Of a DNA stretch of 64,000 nt, positions 44,560 to 57,000 are shown one piece after another. The number at the start of each line of letters is the position of its first letter. Position 1 is the stretch's first letter. The stretch is taken from positions 9,626,833 through 9,690,832 of the forward strand of contig NC_092189.1 in NCBI RefSeq assembly GCF_043641665.1. Direction: 5' to 3'. The notes beneath the pieces are model-generated. The model was not told where the DNA came from. It saw nothing but the letters and a program-made list of their open reading frames with translations, and ran no database searches. Origin of the DNA: Enoplosus armatus (taxonomy: Eukaryota > Chordata > Actinopteri > Centrarchiformes > Enoplosidae). The position numbers were made by a program, and so were the translations under genes.

Positions 44560-44834
44560 ACCGAGGACAACCTGAGGAACATGATCTGCAAAATGCTTTG
44601 AGTATATTTTGTCTTGTTTATTTAAATGTATCATGTTCTCCTTGTTGTGCCAAATACTGCTACTTTATCTCCAAAGTTCCTAAACTGATACAAAATGATT
44701 AATCTGAGCGACTGTATTTATTATCATCATCATGTGTTTTGCTGTGTATACCCAAGCTTGAGAAAGAAAACTGAGCAATATAAAGAGTTCAACTTGGATC
44801 ATTTTATTTTGCATGTTACAACAACTTGATGGGA

Positions 44835-44840
44835 AATAAA
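44835..44840 (+). promoter_or_regulatory. uprt: uprt poly(A) signal (AATAAA)
   Basis: First canonical AATAAA after the uprt stop (276 bases downstream), in the context GGGAAATAAAGAATTT. Confidence 0.65.
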
Positions 44841-45078
44841 GAATTTATATTTGTTAACAGACAGAACAGCAAATGAAACGGTATCAGTACTTTTGGTGGT
44901 TCAGTGGTGTTGAAAAAGGGGAAGCGCCACAATCACGTACTCCAAACGACAATTCAAAAGGGACCATACTGTATGTGCTCTAGCAATATTGAACTCCGGT
45001 CTACAAACTGGGTATAATTTGTCATTTTTTCATGTTATAAATATCTTACTATCTGATAAAAGCACATTGCTTCAATAG

Positions 45079-45084
45079 TTTATT
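45079..45084 (-). promoter_or_regulatory. zdhhc15: candidate distal zdhhc15 poly(A) signal
   Basis: AATAAA on the minus strand, 1.85 kb past the zdhhc15 stop and about 240 bases from the uprt signal. A nearer minus-strand AATAAA at 46099-46104 is an alternative, so either or both may be used. Confidence 0.35.
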
Positions 45085-46098
45085 ATAAGTGTCACTTGAT
45101 GGAGCAAAATATACAGACACCGCCTGCAGCAGTTATGAATCAGTAAACTCAATACACAGGAAAAAAGCTGATTATTATTATAACAATAAATAGACACAAG
45201 ACTACATGGAACACTCAACATCCATATCTTTCCTAATGTTTTATACATGCTTTCAAACACTGAATCATACCTCAGATAAAAACAGCTTTAAATCAATAAA
45301 TGTATGTTATGTTATTATTTCTCAGACATGAGCAGCATATGATTTGGCTTAGCCAACAGAGTAGAAAAACAGATCTGATGAAGCAAGTTAAAGTGTCAAG
45401 ATCATACAGCATCAAGGTTTGATAAAGGCCCAACTTTTTTTTTTACTCATACTAAATAAGTGGGTGTACTCAATTACAGAAATCGTTCTCAACTAAGTAC
45501 ACTGGCTAAACACACACAAGTCCATAAATCAAAACAGTCTCGATGAGGAGAATCTGTTTCACCGGTATTAAAAATTTCAAAATACATAAACACAGGTAGA
45601 AAAAATTTAGGACATCATATTGCAGAAGAGCGCTGACCTCTGCCAACCAGTGGATGAGGATCAGTCATTCTATATATGTACAGTCATCTGCATGTTTAAA
45701 AAGATCAAAAATGGAAACAGACAAAGAACCTACAGTACGTCCTCTCCTATGAATGATTTTGTGCCAAAAGCTAACGTTACTTGACTTTCCTTTGACTTTG
45801 CATCCACACAGAAGAGAAGTGTTATCGTGCAGGGATGGCCGATATGGTAGAAAACAAGATTGTGATATTTTTCTTATCACAGTATGTCTCAAATGCTCAT
45901 CCCAGACTTAAATAATCTAACTGATCACTGCATCCTTAAAGTCATATTATACAGTATATTTAGGATATGACTCCACTGAAAAATGATCAACATTATATTA
46001 AGTTTGCCATAAAACTCTGGTTGAGATTTCAGCATTCATTTTCAATCATAGTGAGCTGTGGCTGTGAACCAAAGCTACAAATGTATGCTAGTTGTGTT

Positions 46099-46104
46099 TT
46101 TATT
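46099..46104 (-). promoter_or_regulatory. zdhhc15: candidate proximal zdhhc15 poly(A) signal
   Basis: Minus-strand AATAAA about 830 bases after the zdhhc15 stop codon. Confidence 0.4.
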
Positions 46105-46933
46105 ACTGTCACCAGTGTGATCAGATGTTGATAATGGCATTTTAACTCTATACTAATGCTGATATTCTCTATTAAAGCTTAATATGAGAGGTTTTTCTTG
46201 GGTGCTGGATACATTCTTAGGAGAAATGGACTCCCAAAACACAAGAATAAATATGTTAATAAGGCGCAGGTTAAGTCAGGTATTCTAAATATGCTTATGT
46301 TCATTGAAAAAAAAAAAAATAAAGTCAAATCTTATGTTAATATGCTGCAACACCCAAACTGGTAGAGGCCAGACAACTGAATCACTACAAGAGACCTCTG
46401 AAGCATTATGAGTATGAGGTCAATTTAGATACCACCACCCTGCACAGACCAAGCTCTAAAGGTGCAACACTGTAAACTCACGACCCAACGCTGAAACACA
46501 GGCTTATAAAATTGTACAGTGCCAGACAGAAGCTTCCAGATTAACAGCAATTTATAATCCCACAGAGGCCAGTGCCTCGAGATGAACAACCAGAGGGAAA
46601 TATAGGACCCATGGTAAACAGCAGTTGTCTTTTTGTATGCAAGGTAATATTTGACAGGTTTTTTTTTCCCGAATCAAACTGATACTGTTGTCCATGAGAG
46701 GAGAGGTGATGCCACCGGTTGTCCATCGAGTTCCTCTATACACCATAATGTAAAACACCCGGGTAAAAGTGGCAATGACGATCCAAATACAGCTGTTAAT
46801 CCACACGTTTGGCCCCCTTCTGAGTGTCTGGACATCCTCATGATTTGGAATGCATTTGCCTCGTGGTACACAGTGTGAGCGATATTAATCTACATCCTCT
46901 GTACCAGTGTAAATTGTCTTTTACATTTAATTA

Positions 46934-49900
46934 CTATTCCTCCATCTCTATGGTAACAGAGGGGTCTTGGTCCTCCACTGAAATGAAAAAAACAAAGACA
47001 TTTCATGCATTACACTTGTTGTACAGAGTGTTTGTTGTAACTGATTCAGCTCACACATTAGTTAACATTATGTTGTATATGACCACCAGGTGGTAGCAGA
47101 ATATTATGGTTGGAATCCAAACACTGCAAACTATTGTGCAGGGGGAGATTGGTTCCAGCAAATTACTGAATTTGAACACACAAGTTTGATTGTTTCACTA
47201 TGGCAATCACATCTCTGAGCCTTTTTTGTGTCCTCCTAACTGCTTATGGTGGTACAGAAGATATTTTTTGTTTTTAGGTGTGTGCCCAGTATCATGACAA
47301 TAGAAAACTGAGTTATGGAAAATGTGGGGTCTAAAGATGAATCCAAATCAACTGCAGTTGTTGATGCATTTTCAGGCCACATCTTTTTTTGGAATTTGAG
47401 AAATCAAGTGAGTACAAATAAAACGTACAAATAAAAAGAAATTCTATTTGAATATAATATATTTCAATGTGCTACTGAGGCTTTTAATTTTTATGTTTAA
47501 CTGAAAGACAGTGGGACCTGGAAGCTTTTGTTTGGGAAGAAAATCCTCGACAGGCTTGCGAGGAAAGTAAGAGTGAAGGGATCATTTGCCACTTAATTTT
47601 ACAGCCTTACCACAAGTAGAAGTGCAAAACTAATTTGAGAAGTGAAAATTGTCCAAAATAAACACAGTAATTAACTGCATGATATGGTCATATCTGGAAG
47701 AACAGCTATACGCGTCATTTTGTACGTCTGTGAGCTGTGCCAACAACATCTGTGATGTGAGGTTGAACTTTATGAATGTGGCAGAAACATCAGTGGGTTT
47801 GCAGTGGTGATAATAATAATAAAGCTTCCCACGTTTTATGTGAAGACAAGTGCACTGATAACTATCTTGGCTTTATAATGCATTATTTACTGTAGCTTAA
47901 TAACCTCATTAGCAGAACTGGATATGCTTTTAAGATTATGGTGATTATAGTGGCACATTAGGCAGCTCGGGGGACTCGTTAAAATTTGCACCTTTACTTA
48001 ATTGTTTGAAATTCAGTAATAATAATAACTGATATTTAGTTTTGATTGAATTGAAAGCAGCTTCAAAAATACTGTCGTATTGTACTAAATTACAAACTCT
48101 TTCAAAGCCACAATTTCACATGAAATTGATGAGAGGCAAAAAACAACAAATTCAGAGCACATATTCAAATTCAGTTTTTTGGTTGTACCAATCAAACCCA
48201 TAGAAGTTTATCAAAAGTTTAAATCCATATTCTTTGTGGATTAGGTGTTCAATGTACTGTACATGTACACAAGACATACACGTCAGACTGGTTTATCGGG
48301 TGACACCTGTCCTGGTTGACACTGCAAATCAACCATCTAATTTTATAACTGGAATAAAAAATGTATTTAAACTCAATGCAAAAAGTTACTGATTCAGTTG
48401 TAATATATTGAAAAGTATTCTCTGTACTGCAGAGAACAGATGGAAGTATAAATATGAATATGACAGAATTAAAGTGACTCACCCAGGCTTCCTTCTTCAG
48501 AGCAGTCATCTGACTCCTCCCACGTGTCCTCATTAGCTAATAAGGGGTTCTGGGATTCAGAACTCCGATTCTTCAAGGGGAAGTAGTGGCCATTCCCTTG
48601 GCTGACATGTACGTTGCACAAAAGAAGATGGAAGGTAGTTAAGGAACCATCACCATTACAGTACCGAGTCCCATCCACTGATCCAATCCCTCATTCTACA
48701 TTTTGTTCATTAGCTTATATTGTCCGCCCTATCAACTGTCCATATCCCCTGTATTTGTATTATATAAATGATATAAATATAATTATTATGGGCATTTATG
48801 TTGTATGGTATTACTGTTCTCTGGTTAAGTATTTTAATTGTACAGTACAGGTGCATTACAGATGCAAAATGAGCAAGAGGAGGAGAATCAGCTAATTATG
48901 CATCCTACTCACCTTGTGAAGACAGGGATGAACCACAGTCTCCGATCCTCTCCAAATACCTGCTGCAGGTTTCTGCGTACACCGACATTGAAGCCATTTC
49001 TGTCTGGTCCACTGACAAAAACTGGAGCTGAGAAGGCCTCTGGAAAAGGGAAAACAACTGTGGGTCAGAATATGTCTTCATGCTTCAATTCTCCACATCT
49101 GCTTGACAAGATAGAAAGATATCAAGACCTAAATTCAAAACACAGCAAATAATCCACAAGTCATTTAGGTGGTGAGAGAGCAGCTTAATGAGCAGAACTA
49201 ACAATAAATATGTAAACCCTCACCTAAAGTGGATCGGTTCTTGGCCACCAACCAACAGTGGTAGCCAAAGAGGAACATGAGACTGACGAAGAACATGAGC
49301 GCCACAAACATGAGGAAGAGGACATGGAACTTTGCGGGCCCATTTGGCAAGTCCCCCTGGGAGAGAGAAACAGGAGAACTTGAAACTTGAGGAAAATGGT
49401 GGGCTTTAAAAAAAGGTATAACTCATGACAGAGGGTTTAGTTCGCTGTTCTTGTGGAATTACAATAGTGCTGACAATGTGCAATTGTGCTGACAATGTCA
49501 TATGACCCCATTATGAGAGCATGACTGATCATTTAGACGCATAACACTCACCACCCAGAATTTGAGGAAATACTGAAAGACTGTTGCTGCAATGAATACA
49601 CAGTACAGCATGGAGTAGGAGAGGAAGAGCAGGAAAAACTTGTAGTTGGAAAAGCCCACACAGTTGTTCACCCTAAAAGAAAGAGAAATCCTGGTGTCAG
49701 AACTAAATTAAAGCATAAATTCTTCCAAACAGGGAAATAAAGTTACTACTTACCAGGGACAGTGATGGTCCATCTTCAAGACACATCTTTAAAAGAAAAA
49801 CAACATATTTTTGTTTCTACACGTAATTTTGACAGTAAGGCAGATATGCATACAGGAAGCAGTAAATACCTCAATACCCTTTCTACATCATAAAACTCAT

Positions 49901-51512
49901 TTCAATTTGTCTTACAGTTAATACAACCTTTTTTTCATGTATCCTGACAGCAGTCTGCTAATTCCTAAAGCTTTGCTCTGATTGATCATTAGGATATTCT
50001 TTCTGGTAGATTGTGTGCCAACAAAGCAACACCTTCTAATTATCACAACAGTCCCTGGCCAACAAATATCTCCTTGCCTAGGGCAATCTCTCTAGATGAA
50101 TGGATTGAGGAAGAAAGAGTGACTTACGTTTCACAAACCGAGCAGTGGTGACAGCGGTCAGGCTTCAGTACCTGGCAGCGGTCGCAGAACCTGATAGCTA
50201 GAGACAAGAGGATGGCTAGTTGAACCAACGACATTCGAGCTGAGCTTACCCTTCACTTACTTCCTGCAGCCTAGAACTTAGTCTTAGCAATCAGCACTAA
50301 TGAAAGAGATACATTGGCTGATTACTCTGGATGGGGATGCTGAGGAGCACACCAAGAGCTAATTGCCCTAGCCTACTTGCTGTCAACACACAAAGACTAT
50401 GAGCAAGATGACAAACTGGGGCTAATGTACCTGCCTTGTTACCCCTGTGGTTTTGAGATATGGCAAGTAAGTGACTAAAACCATATGTAATCATATCAAA
50501 ATGACTCGACAGGACAACTGACCTCCAGACTGAGCTCGAGTAAAGAGGGGCAGTTTCTTTGCAATCTCAACCAGGATTTGTTTCTGAGCATCTGGCCTCT
50601 CCTCCATCTCGTATCTTTGCTTGTCTGAGTACGACAGCTGAAACTAGAGCAACAAACAATGAACACCAGATTTGTTTTATATTACAGACTTATTATATGG
50701 TACAATACATCAATAACATTATGTTCAGCCAGTCATTCAGGATACCTTTTTGCATGGCGATGCAGGGGGGGTAAATATGGACTTCCAGTAGGTCCAGGAG
50801 AACATCACAAAGCAAACATGAAACACCAGTAGATAAGCCACTGCAAGCACAAAACAGCAGTCACAATAATTTACAAAACAATCATATAATAAACTGAATG
50901 CACTGTTCAGCAGCGCTACACTGCTTGTATCAGTAAAATGAATGGGTAACTCACCTTTTTCCAAAGGGTTGGTCAGTGTAACTGTAAAAACAAGAATATG
51001 GCATCATAAAAACACAAGCCGGATGCCATAGACTAGCAGCAGTGTAACTAACAGTTTCAAAAAAAAGGAACAACATTTATCGGCTAACACGACTAGCCAG
51101 ATTGACAGGTTGTAGCTAACGTTAAGAGGCACAACAATAGCCAGTCTTCTTCTACAGAGTTAACACTGACCTCTGAGTGGCAACGAGACAATAAATGAGG
51201 AGTCACTTTTCTTTTATAAAAGTTGAATGTTACGTTAACCAAATAAAAGCACACATCCTTAACCACTTCCGCCTAGTTTGCTAGCTCCTGCTGTCTTTAA
51301 CGTTATTTTAGTCAACACTGCTGTGCGGCAGTCTGCGATGTCTACAGTTAAACGGTCAAAATCACAACAAACGAACACAGTTCCTCATACTTACAAAGAC
51401 ATAGCTCAAAGACGTAAGCGTAGTATGACCACAACACCACGGAGGTTATTATAAGCACAGGTATCCAGGAGAAAACCCTTTGACAGCATCTCAAACCTCT
51501 GGAGAGAGCCAT
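46934..51512 (-). CDS. zdhhc15: ZDHHC15, DHHC palmitoyl-acyltransferase
   Basis: Golgi/endosomal S-acyltransferase that transfers palmitate to cysteines of membrane proteins. Coding exons: 51512-51395, 50981-50955, 50840-50746, 50643-50523, 50197-50128, 49786-49754, 49672-49552, 49356-49224, 49039-48913, 48601-48483, 46977-46934. They give 335 residues (human 337) with all junctions GT-AG and in phase. Four membrane segments are visible at about 13-37, 49-70, 167-192 and 206-232. The Cys-rich zinc domain (from C125) ends in DHHCPW 150-155, with catalytic Cys153. The TTxE position reads STLE (237-240), and a PaCCT-like NGFNVG lies at 254-259. The C-tail [16 protein letters not shown] identifies ZDHHC15 rather than its paralogue ZDHHC2. 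ATG 51512 has A at -3 and G at +4. Teleosts have zdhhc15 duplicates; which one this is cannot be told here. The gene is convergent with uprt. Confidence 0.95.
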
Positions 51513-51660
51513 GTTCTATCTATCCTCTGTTCTTATCTGCGCTCGACTACCATGCCTGGGATTTATCCATCAGTGACATCGGCGAGCGATTCACCGCTCT
51601 CCAGGAGCCAGACCAGTGTCCTTATCTAAAATGACCATTTTTTTGTTACAGTATTATGGC
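51513..51660 (-). promoter_or_regulatory. zdhhc15: zdhhc15 promoter/5' UTR region
   Basis: Immediately upstream of the zdhhc15 ATG. It has a modest CpG cluster (TCGGCGAGCGATTCACCG) and no TATA box at a convincing distance. The transcription start is not determinable. Confidence 0.45.
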
Positions 51661-51969
51661 AAAATAACTATTAATGTAATATCGTATACTTTTTTAAGAT
51701 AAGAAAGGCAGAATTCTTGGGAGACCCAAAGCTGCCGTGCCATAAGCAGAGCAAACCATGGCAAAAACTCCCATCAACTTTCTATCTTATCGGCCATCAG
51801 TTTAGTTTATTGACAAAATTGTGATACATGTATTAAGAAGGAAAAATCTATCAAAACAATTCCCAGATCGTCCAATATCCCTGTTTCCACAGTCAGGTGT
51901 ACTTTTTCTGAAGTATGATAAGATGAATAAGAAAAAAATCACATTTTCAAAGAAGACAGTCAATAGCAG

Positions 51970-52175
51970 TACAGAGGCATTACATTACATTCATTTTACA
52001 GACTCTTTTTTCAACAAAGCAACTTCAATTTTATTTCCACACATACATACTGTACATTAGGAGCAATATGGGGTTCAGTGTTGTGCTCAGGAGTACTGCG
52101 CTGTCTCCAGGAGGAGCTGGGGATTGAACCACTAACCCTACAACTAATGGATAACTCCTACCAGCTTCAGTCTCC
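51970..52175 (-). mobile_element. tRNA-derived SINE, minus orientation
   Basis: On the minus strand a pol III B-box-like GGTTCAATCCCC (complement of 52119-52130) is followed by 'agctcctcctgg' and 'gagcacaacactgaacccca'. This is the body of a fish tRNA-derived SINE family I recognise. Toward 51970 it merges into 'cattttacagactc...aaagcaact', a diverged form of the common 'gcagacgcttttatccaaagcgactt' module. The copy is old and has many substitutions. Confidence 0.65.
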
Positions 52176-52179
52176 CAAG

Positions 52180-52940
52180 TGCAGCCTTTTCACATGAATC
52201 CTATATAGTCCAGCCCATATGAGCATGACCAAACCAGAACTGTCAACACGTTACGTACTACTTGAAGATTTAGGGTCTTATTACGGCTTCATACCAACAG
52301 TCAAGTATAGACAACGATAAATGATATTCATTTTTCAACATGAATGCTAAATATAAACAAATTTTGATAAGGATTCCTTGATTTGCAATTTTGCAGTTGG
52401 AAAAAGTTCTCTCTGGTGGACAAAATGTAACAGCAACAATATCACTGTGGTATTACCAGGCAGACATCGCCTGTGGTTCTTTACAGCCTTTGTCTTTGTT
52501 AGATAGTGGACTGTAGAGAGCTGACAAGAAATGAGGGGAGAGAGACAGGGAAGTGACAAGCAACAGAGGTCCCCAGCTGGATCTGAACTGGGGTTTGATT
52601 TAACTTTAACAGTACTTTTTCAAGTAAGTGCCCTTGTTTTGCTCGTGTGTGCCTCATTTGTGAGTTACACAACCAGCTGGAATTCTGTCAAAATCTCCGC
52701 AGGCCACACACACGAACAAGAAACCACCTAATTGTTTTGCCCTCCCAAGAGCAAAATTGGATCAACATAAGCCACAAATGCTGCTGCAGTTCATCTACTT
52801 TTAACATAAACAATAATGTTCCCCCTCTCCATTAAAACACGCAGTGAATTACATCATCTTGGGTTGTTTCTTATTTGCATTTAATGTGATAATACTGCCT
52901 TGAGTTACTTTCATCCCTGCCTTCCCCGACTTACACACAC
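52180..52940. other. spacer, nothing recognised
   Basis: AT-rich intergenic DNA with no supportable exon and no clear repeat family. Confidence 0.5.
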
Positions 52941-54010
52941 ACTTAAACAGCTCATCTTTTAGGTTTGACTGGATTAGATTAAACTTTAATGATACTGTGG
53001 GGTCATTGTGTACATTGCAGCAACAAACAGTAACAAGATACATCAGAGGAAACTGTATTAAATAAAGAGAAGAGCAAACGAGTGTTACATACACATCTTA
53101 CAAAGACCAGTCCTTGAACATGTTATGTATATTATGGGAATAATGGATTGCAGTAGAAGTTTAGAATAACAGTAATAGTGGAATTGGAAGCAAATGTAAT
53201 GACAAATGCAGTGTGAGAGTATTATATAACAAAAGATTTTAACACAAATTCATTAGAAAGAATATATGTGGAAATATCTGCAGGTCTAATATTTTCACAT
53301 TAATGTGTTACAAAATATCGTACTATATATAAGCAGGCAGGATCATATACTGCAGTACAGTGTGTGGCAGATGTTGTTCAGCTCCCCCTGGTTGCCTTAG
53401 TGTGAGCCTCCTTGGTCAGGGAGTTCTGCAAAGTTGTGATTGATATTTGCACAACGGCTTCCTGTCACACCTCCGAGGTATGAGGTGGATGCTGTAGGTG
53501 CTTCATGCGTCAGCTCCTCACAGAGGAGGTAAAAAGGATTGTGTGTAACTGTCTCCAGGGTGTCAGGTTCAGCCCTATGACAGCCAGCCTTTTCACTACT
53601 TTGTTCATCCTGTCTGCCTCCCCTGACTTGATGCTGCCTCCCCTAAACACCAAAGCTATTAATGCTAAAGGGTCGATTGATTACATGTACTGTAGAATAC
53701 TGAAAAGCTTGAAACTCATCAAGAAGAACATTTCTTCTGCTCAGTGCCATTTAAGGTTTAGAAGTAACACTCCAGATAAAAACAGATCTCTCGCTCTGTT
53801 GGAAATTTACTGACAGCTTCTTCATCTTACTGAGGCTGAGCTGCAGATGACTTTCCTTTCACTGGTTGAAATTCTCAGTCCTGCTGTCATCCCAGAACAG
53901 TGGGGCAATCAGAAAACTTCTAGAGGTTACACGACTCACAATGGAGTCTGAGGCTGTGAGAGTGAGCAGAAGACGAGCATCTATACTGCTCTGGAGTCAA
54001 AGAAACTGCA
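52940..54010 (-). mobile_element. decayed LINE, 3' part of ORF2 in antisense
   Basis: The left end ('tggattagattaaactttaa...gatactgtggggtc') resembles the antisense of a fish LINE 3' tail. Segments at 53575-53640 ('gacagccagccttttcac' followed by 'tgacttgatgctgcctcccc') and 53815-53990 ('cttactgaggctgagctgc', 'cacgactcacaatggagtct') match, from memory, the antisense of the 3' part of a non-LTR reverse-transcriptase ORF. The plus-strand frame across the core is not a gene. Frames are broken throughout, so the copy is dead and 5'-truncated. Confidence 0.6.
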
Positions 54011-54014
54011 GCCA

Positions 54015-57000
54015 ATGTTAGGCCGTCTTGTCTCGCTGTGGGTTCAGCAGAACTGGTTTGTGGCCCCAAACTGTCATCTGGCTCCACAACCTCTGTCACA
54101 CTACTTTTTAAAGACATGAAAGTTTTGCTTCACTGCTGTTTTTCTTTTTTAGCATCCTCTCAGCTGTTACAGGCTACCAACAGTGTGGTAAAGGATTTAC
54201 ATAATGATCAAATAGTGGCAAACCCAGAATCAGTTTTAACACTTAATGCTCACTAAAGGGGAAACTTACTGACTTGGTTTATTTCTGTGTTCACTTGAAA
54301 TGAACTTTAACACATTTGGGGGTAAAACGACATCAACACCACATGCACTTTGCAGCAGTGACCAATGGGAGGCACTGTGAGACTGTTCAAAAACCAGTGA
54401 CCTGCAGCCGTGCAGCCCAAGATATCATCTAAGCAGCTTACAGCACACCTTTTACCGCTGCTCTTCAGAGATTCTCAAATTTGAACAGTGTGGCTATAGT
54501 CAAATGTTGGTTTAATGTGAACTCATCAGCAGTGTTCATCCCACTACGCAAGTTTTGATATCTGCATCAAAGGTTTAGGGTTACTGAGGCTAAATGCCAG
54601 TTTGTGTGAACATCAAGGTACCCAATTAGACTGGTGATTGGACTTGTTTGAACATAGACTTGTGTGTTTTTATGGCTCACAGTTATCTTTGTGAGTCAAA
54701 AAAGGGGAATCCAAGCAGAAACAAACTGATCTCATGCCAGGAAGACCAACACAGCTGATGTCACTATCAGCACTGATCTCTTGTTTATGAGTGTGCGACT
54801 CTCATCTTTTATATACACCATTAATTCCTCCTCCATCCCTTCAGAGAGATGCTGCTTCATCCGTTTGCTCCTTTTGTTCTGAAGATTTATGACATGCCGT
54901 CATCCTCTGACGTGGCCGTCCAACACAATGCGTAACATCTAGTGTAATAGTCTCCCCATTACTGAATGCTGTGAAACTTTTCATCATGTCATGGGACCCC
55001 AGAGTCACTGGAGCATTTAACCATGGACTCTAACAGTCCAGCAGGCCTGTTGATCCGCAGGCTTCGTAGAGAGGCTTTGTTTGCTCCACACTACCACCTG
55101 CTCTCCCCCTTTTACGTAATGCAGACTCCCTCTCTGCAGTGCCTTCTGGGATAGGGGTGTGAGGTGAGCTGCACCCAACACTGACCTCCTCTCTTCCATC
55201 ACACATGTTCTCTCCTCTCTTTCTCTAGGCCTGCTCCTTTCCCTGACATCTTCTCCCACTTCAACACATTGTCTGTCGCTGGCTCTCCATCCAATTCCTG
55301 CTCTCTCTGCGCCCCCCCCCGCCCCTCCTCCTCAGCCTTTCTCTCTCTTCAGGCAACAGTGTCGGCAGCTGGGTGATGACAGCTCCTCTCTCATTCAACC
55401 GCTCACTGGAGGCAGGGAGCGGCCGTCCATCCATCAGCACGGCAGCAAACCCCTCAACTACAAAGCCATTGTGACTAGCAAAATAGTAACGGCCTTTTAA
55501 TCAAAACATTTACCCCCGTGTAAAAGTAAAACACAAACAGCTCACATCAGCAGGTTGAGGCAGACTCCCCGTCTCAGAGATGTGTGTGAGCGGAGCGCGT
55601 TGGAGGTGCATTCCTTGCCGCCCTGGTGGTAGTCTACATAAACAGACAGTAGGGGCTGGAGGAGAGCCCATTTGGGGAGAAGTCATGCGTGGCTGCAGAA
55701 AAGTGCGAAAGGACCCTGGTTTACAATGTACCACCATGCTGGCTTGCTAAGGGGCGAGAGGAGCACAATGGCCGACACAATTCTGGTGTTATTTGAGTTT
55801 GCTCTTGAGTTGCTGCTCACTGTTATGCCTTGAAGATGAAGTGGCACTTAGAGTGTGCATTTCATTTGACCCCTGAGACTCTCATGTCATGCAGTTGTGC
55901 TCTGCAGTCATGGCTGGTTCAGGGAATGCTGATGATGCTAAGCACTTGGGAGGGTGATTCATTTGGGAGGTGTGTGTGTGGAAGCAACAGGCCTCATGTG
56001 TGTATGCATGTGAGGAAGAGTAATGGAGGTGTTTGTTTTGTGTGTTTGCAGACTATGTTTTTTTTTTGCAACAGCGCAAGATGATGCTGTATTGAATTTG
56101 ATAGGATTTCCAATTAATTCCCTGCATGCTTCAGTGTCGGACGGGGCATTCATCATGTGTGCATCCTTTTGAAGTCAACATGGAGCACATGTTGGAAAGT
56201 CTGCATTCATCTTAACATATTGTCATTGGTGTGCATCCAGGTGATCAAAGAGTTGCTTTTGCGGCTCACATTTAGACAAAAGGTATGTGTGCAAAAATCA
56301 GACATGAGCACAGGAGTAATTAGAGAGACAGACCAGCACAAGAAAACACAGCTATGACTTCACAGAACATGGTCACAAACGTCATTTGCAATTTAGCTTA
56401 ACAGAACACAGAAAAGGACTTAATGCATTCTACCGTTAACATATTAACACCAATGCATTGCCCTGAGAACTGTCTTGAAGCTTGTTTTGGTGTATTATGC
56501 ATGTATGAATAAGTCATGGTGGAATCAGGGGGAATAATTCATGCCTTTTCTGCATCTTTTACATCACACAGCCAAATGTTCTGACTCTGAGGACAACCGC
56601 AGAGCCTCAAGGTCTGGTTCTCACCCCACTGATGGACACGGTGGACTACAGACGTCTGGAAGGCTGTTGGGTTAGCGTGACATCAGCAAACGGCACTCAG
56701 CGGAGCAGGAGAAGCCCTTAAACAGGGCTATATTTCTGCCTGGCCTCCGCTCACATTCACACTTAGCAGCAGAACAAACAATGACAGGGCGGGGAGGAAT
56801 TGCAGACACCTCACCCAGCATGTGTGAAAATAAATCTGCTCAAGGGTGGAGACCTGTGTGTCTTCAACAATCATGGAAATTGCAATGGCCACGCCACGGA
56901 GGAGGGCTATATGTGCTTTAATAAACACCGCGTGCGTGTCATGCTCTCCTGGGTGATTTTCTTTATCACATGCTGCCTTGAAAACACACGGGGAGCTCTT

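Noticed and set aside
48469..48483. zdhhc15 ending in GESL by read-through of the exon 10 donor
   Set aside because: A good GTGAGT donor in phase 1 and a strong acceptor at 46977 join to a C-tail resembling the usual ZDHHC15 end, giving 335 residues. The read-through stop is at best an alternative end.
50746..50750. Possible U12-type intron after zdhhc15 exon 3 (donor GTATCCT)
   Set aside because: The donor fits the U12 consensus for seven bases, but the 102-bp intron has no TCCTTAAC-like branch site near its acceptor, so an ordinary U2 intron is more likely.
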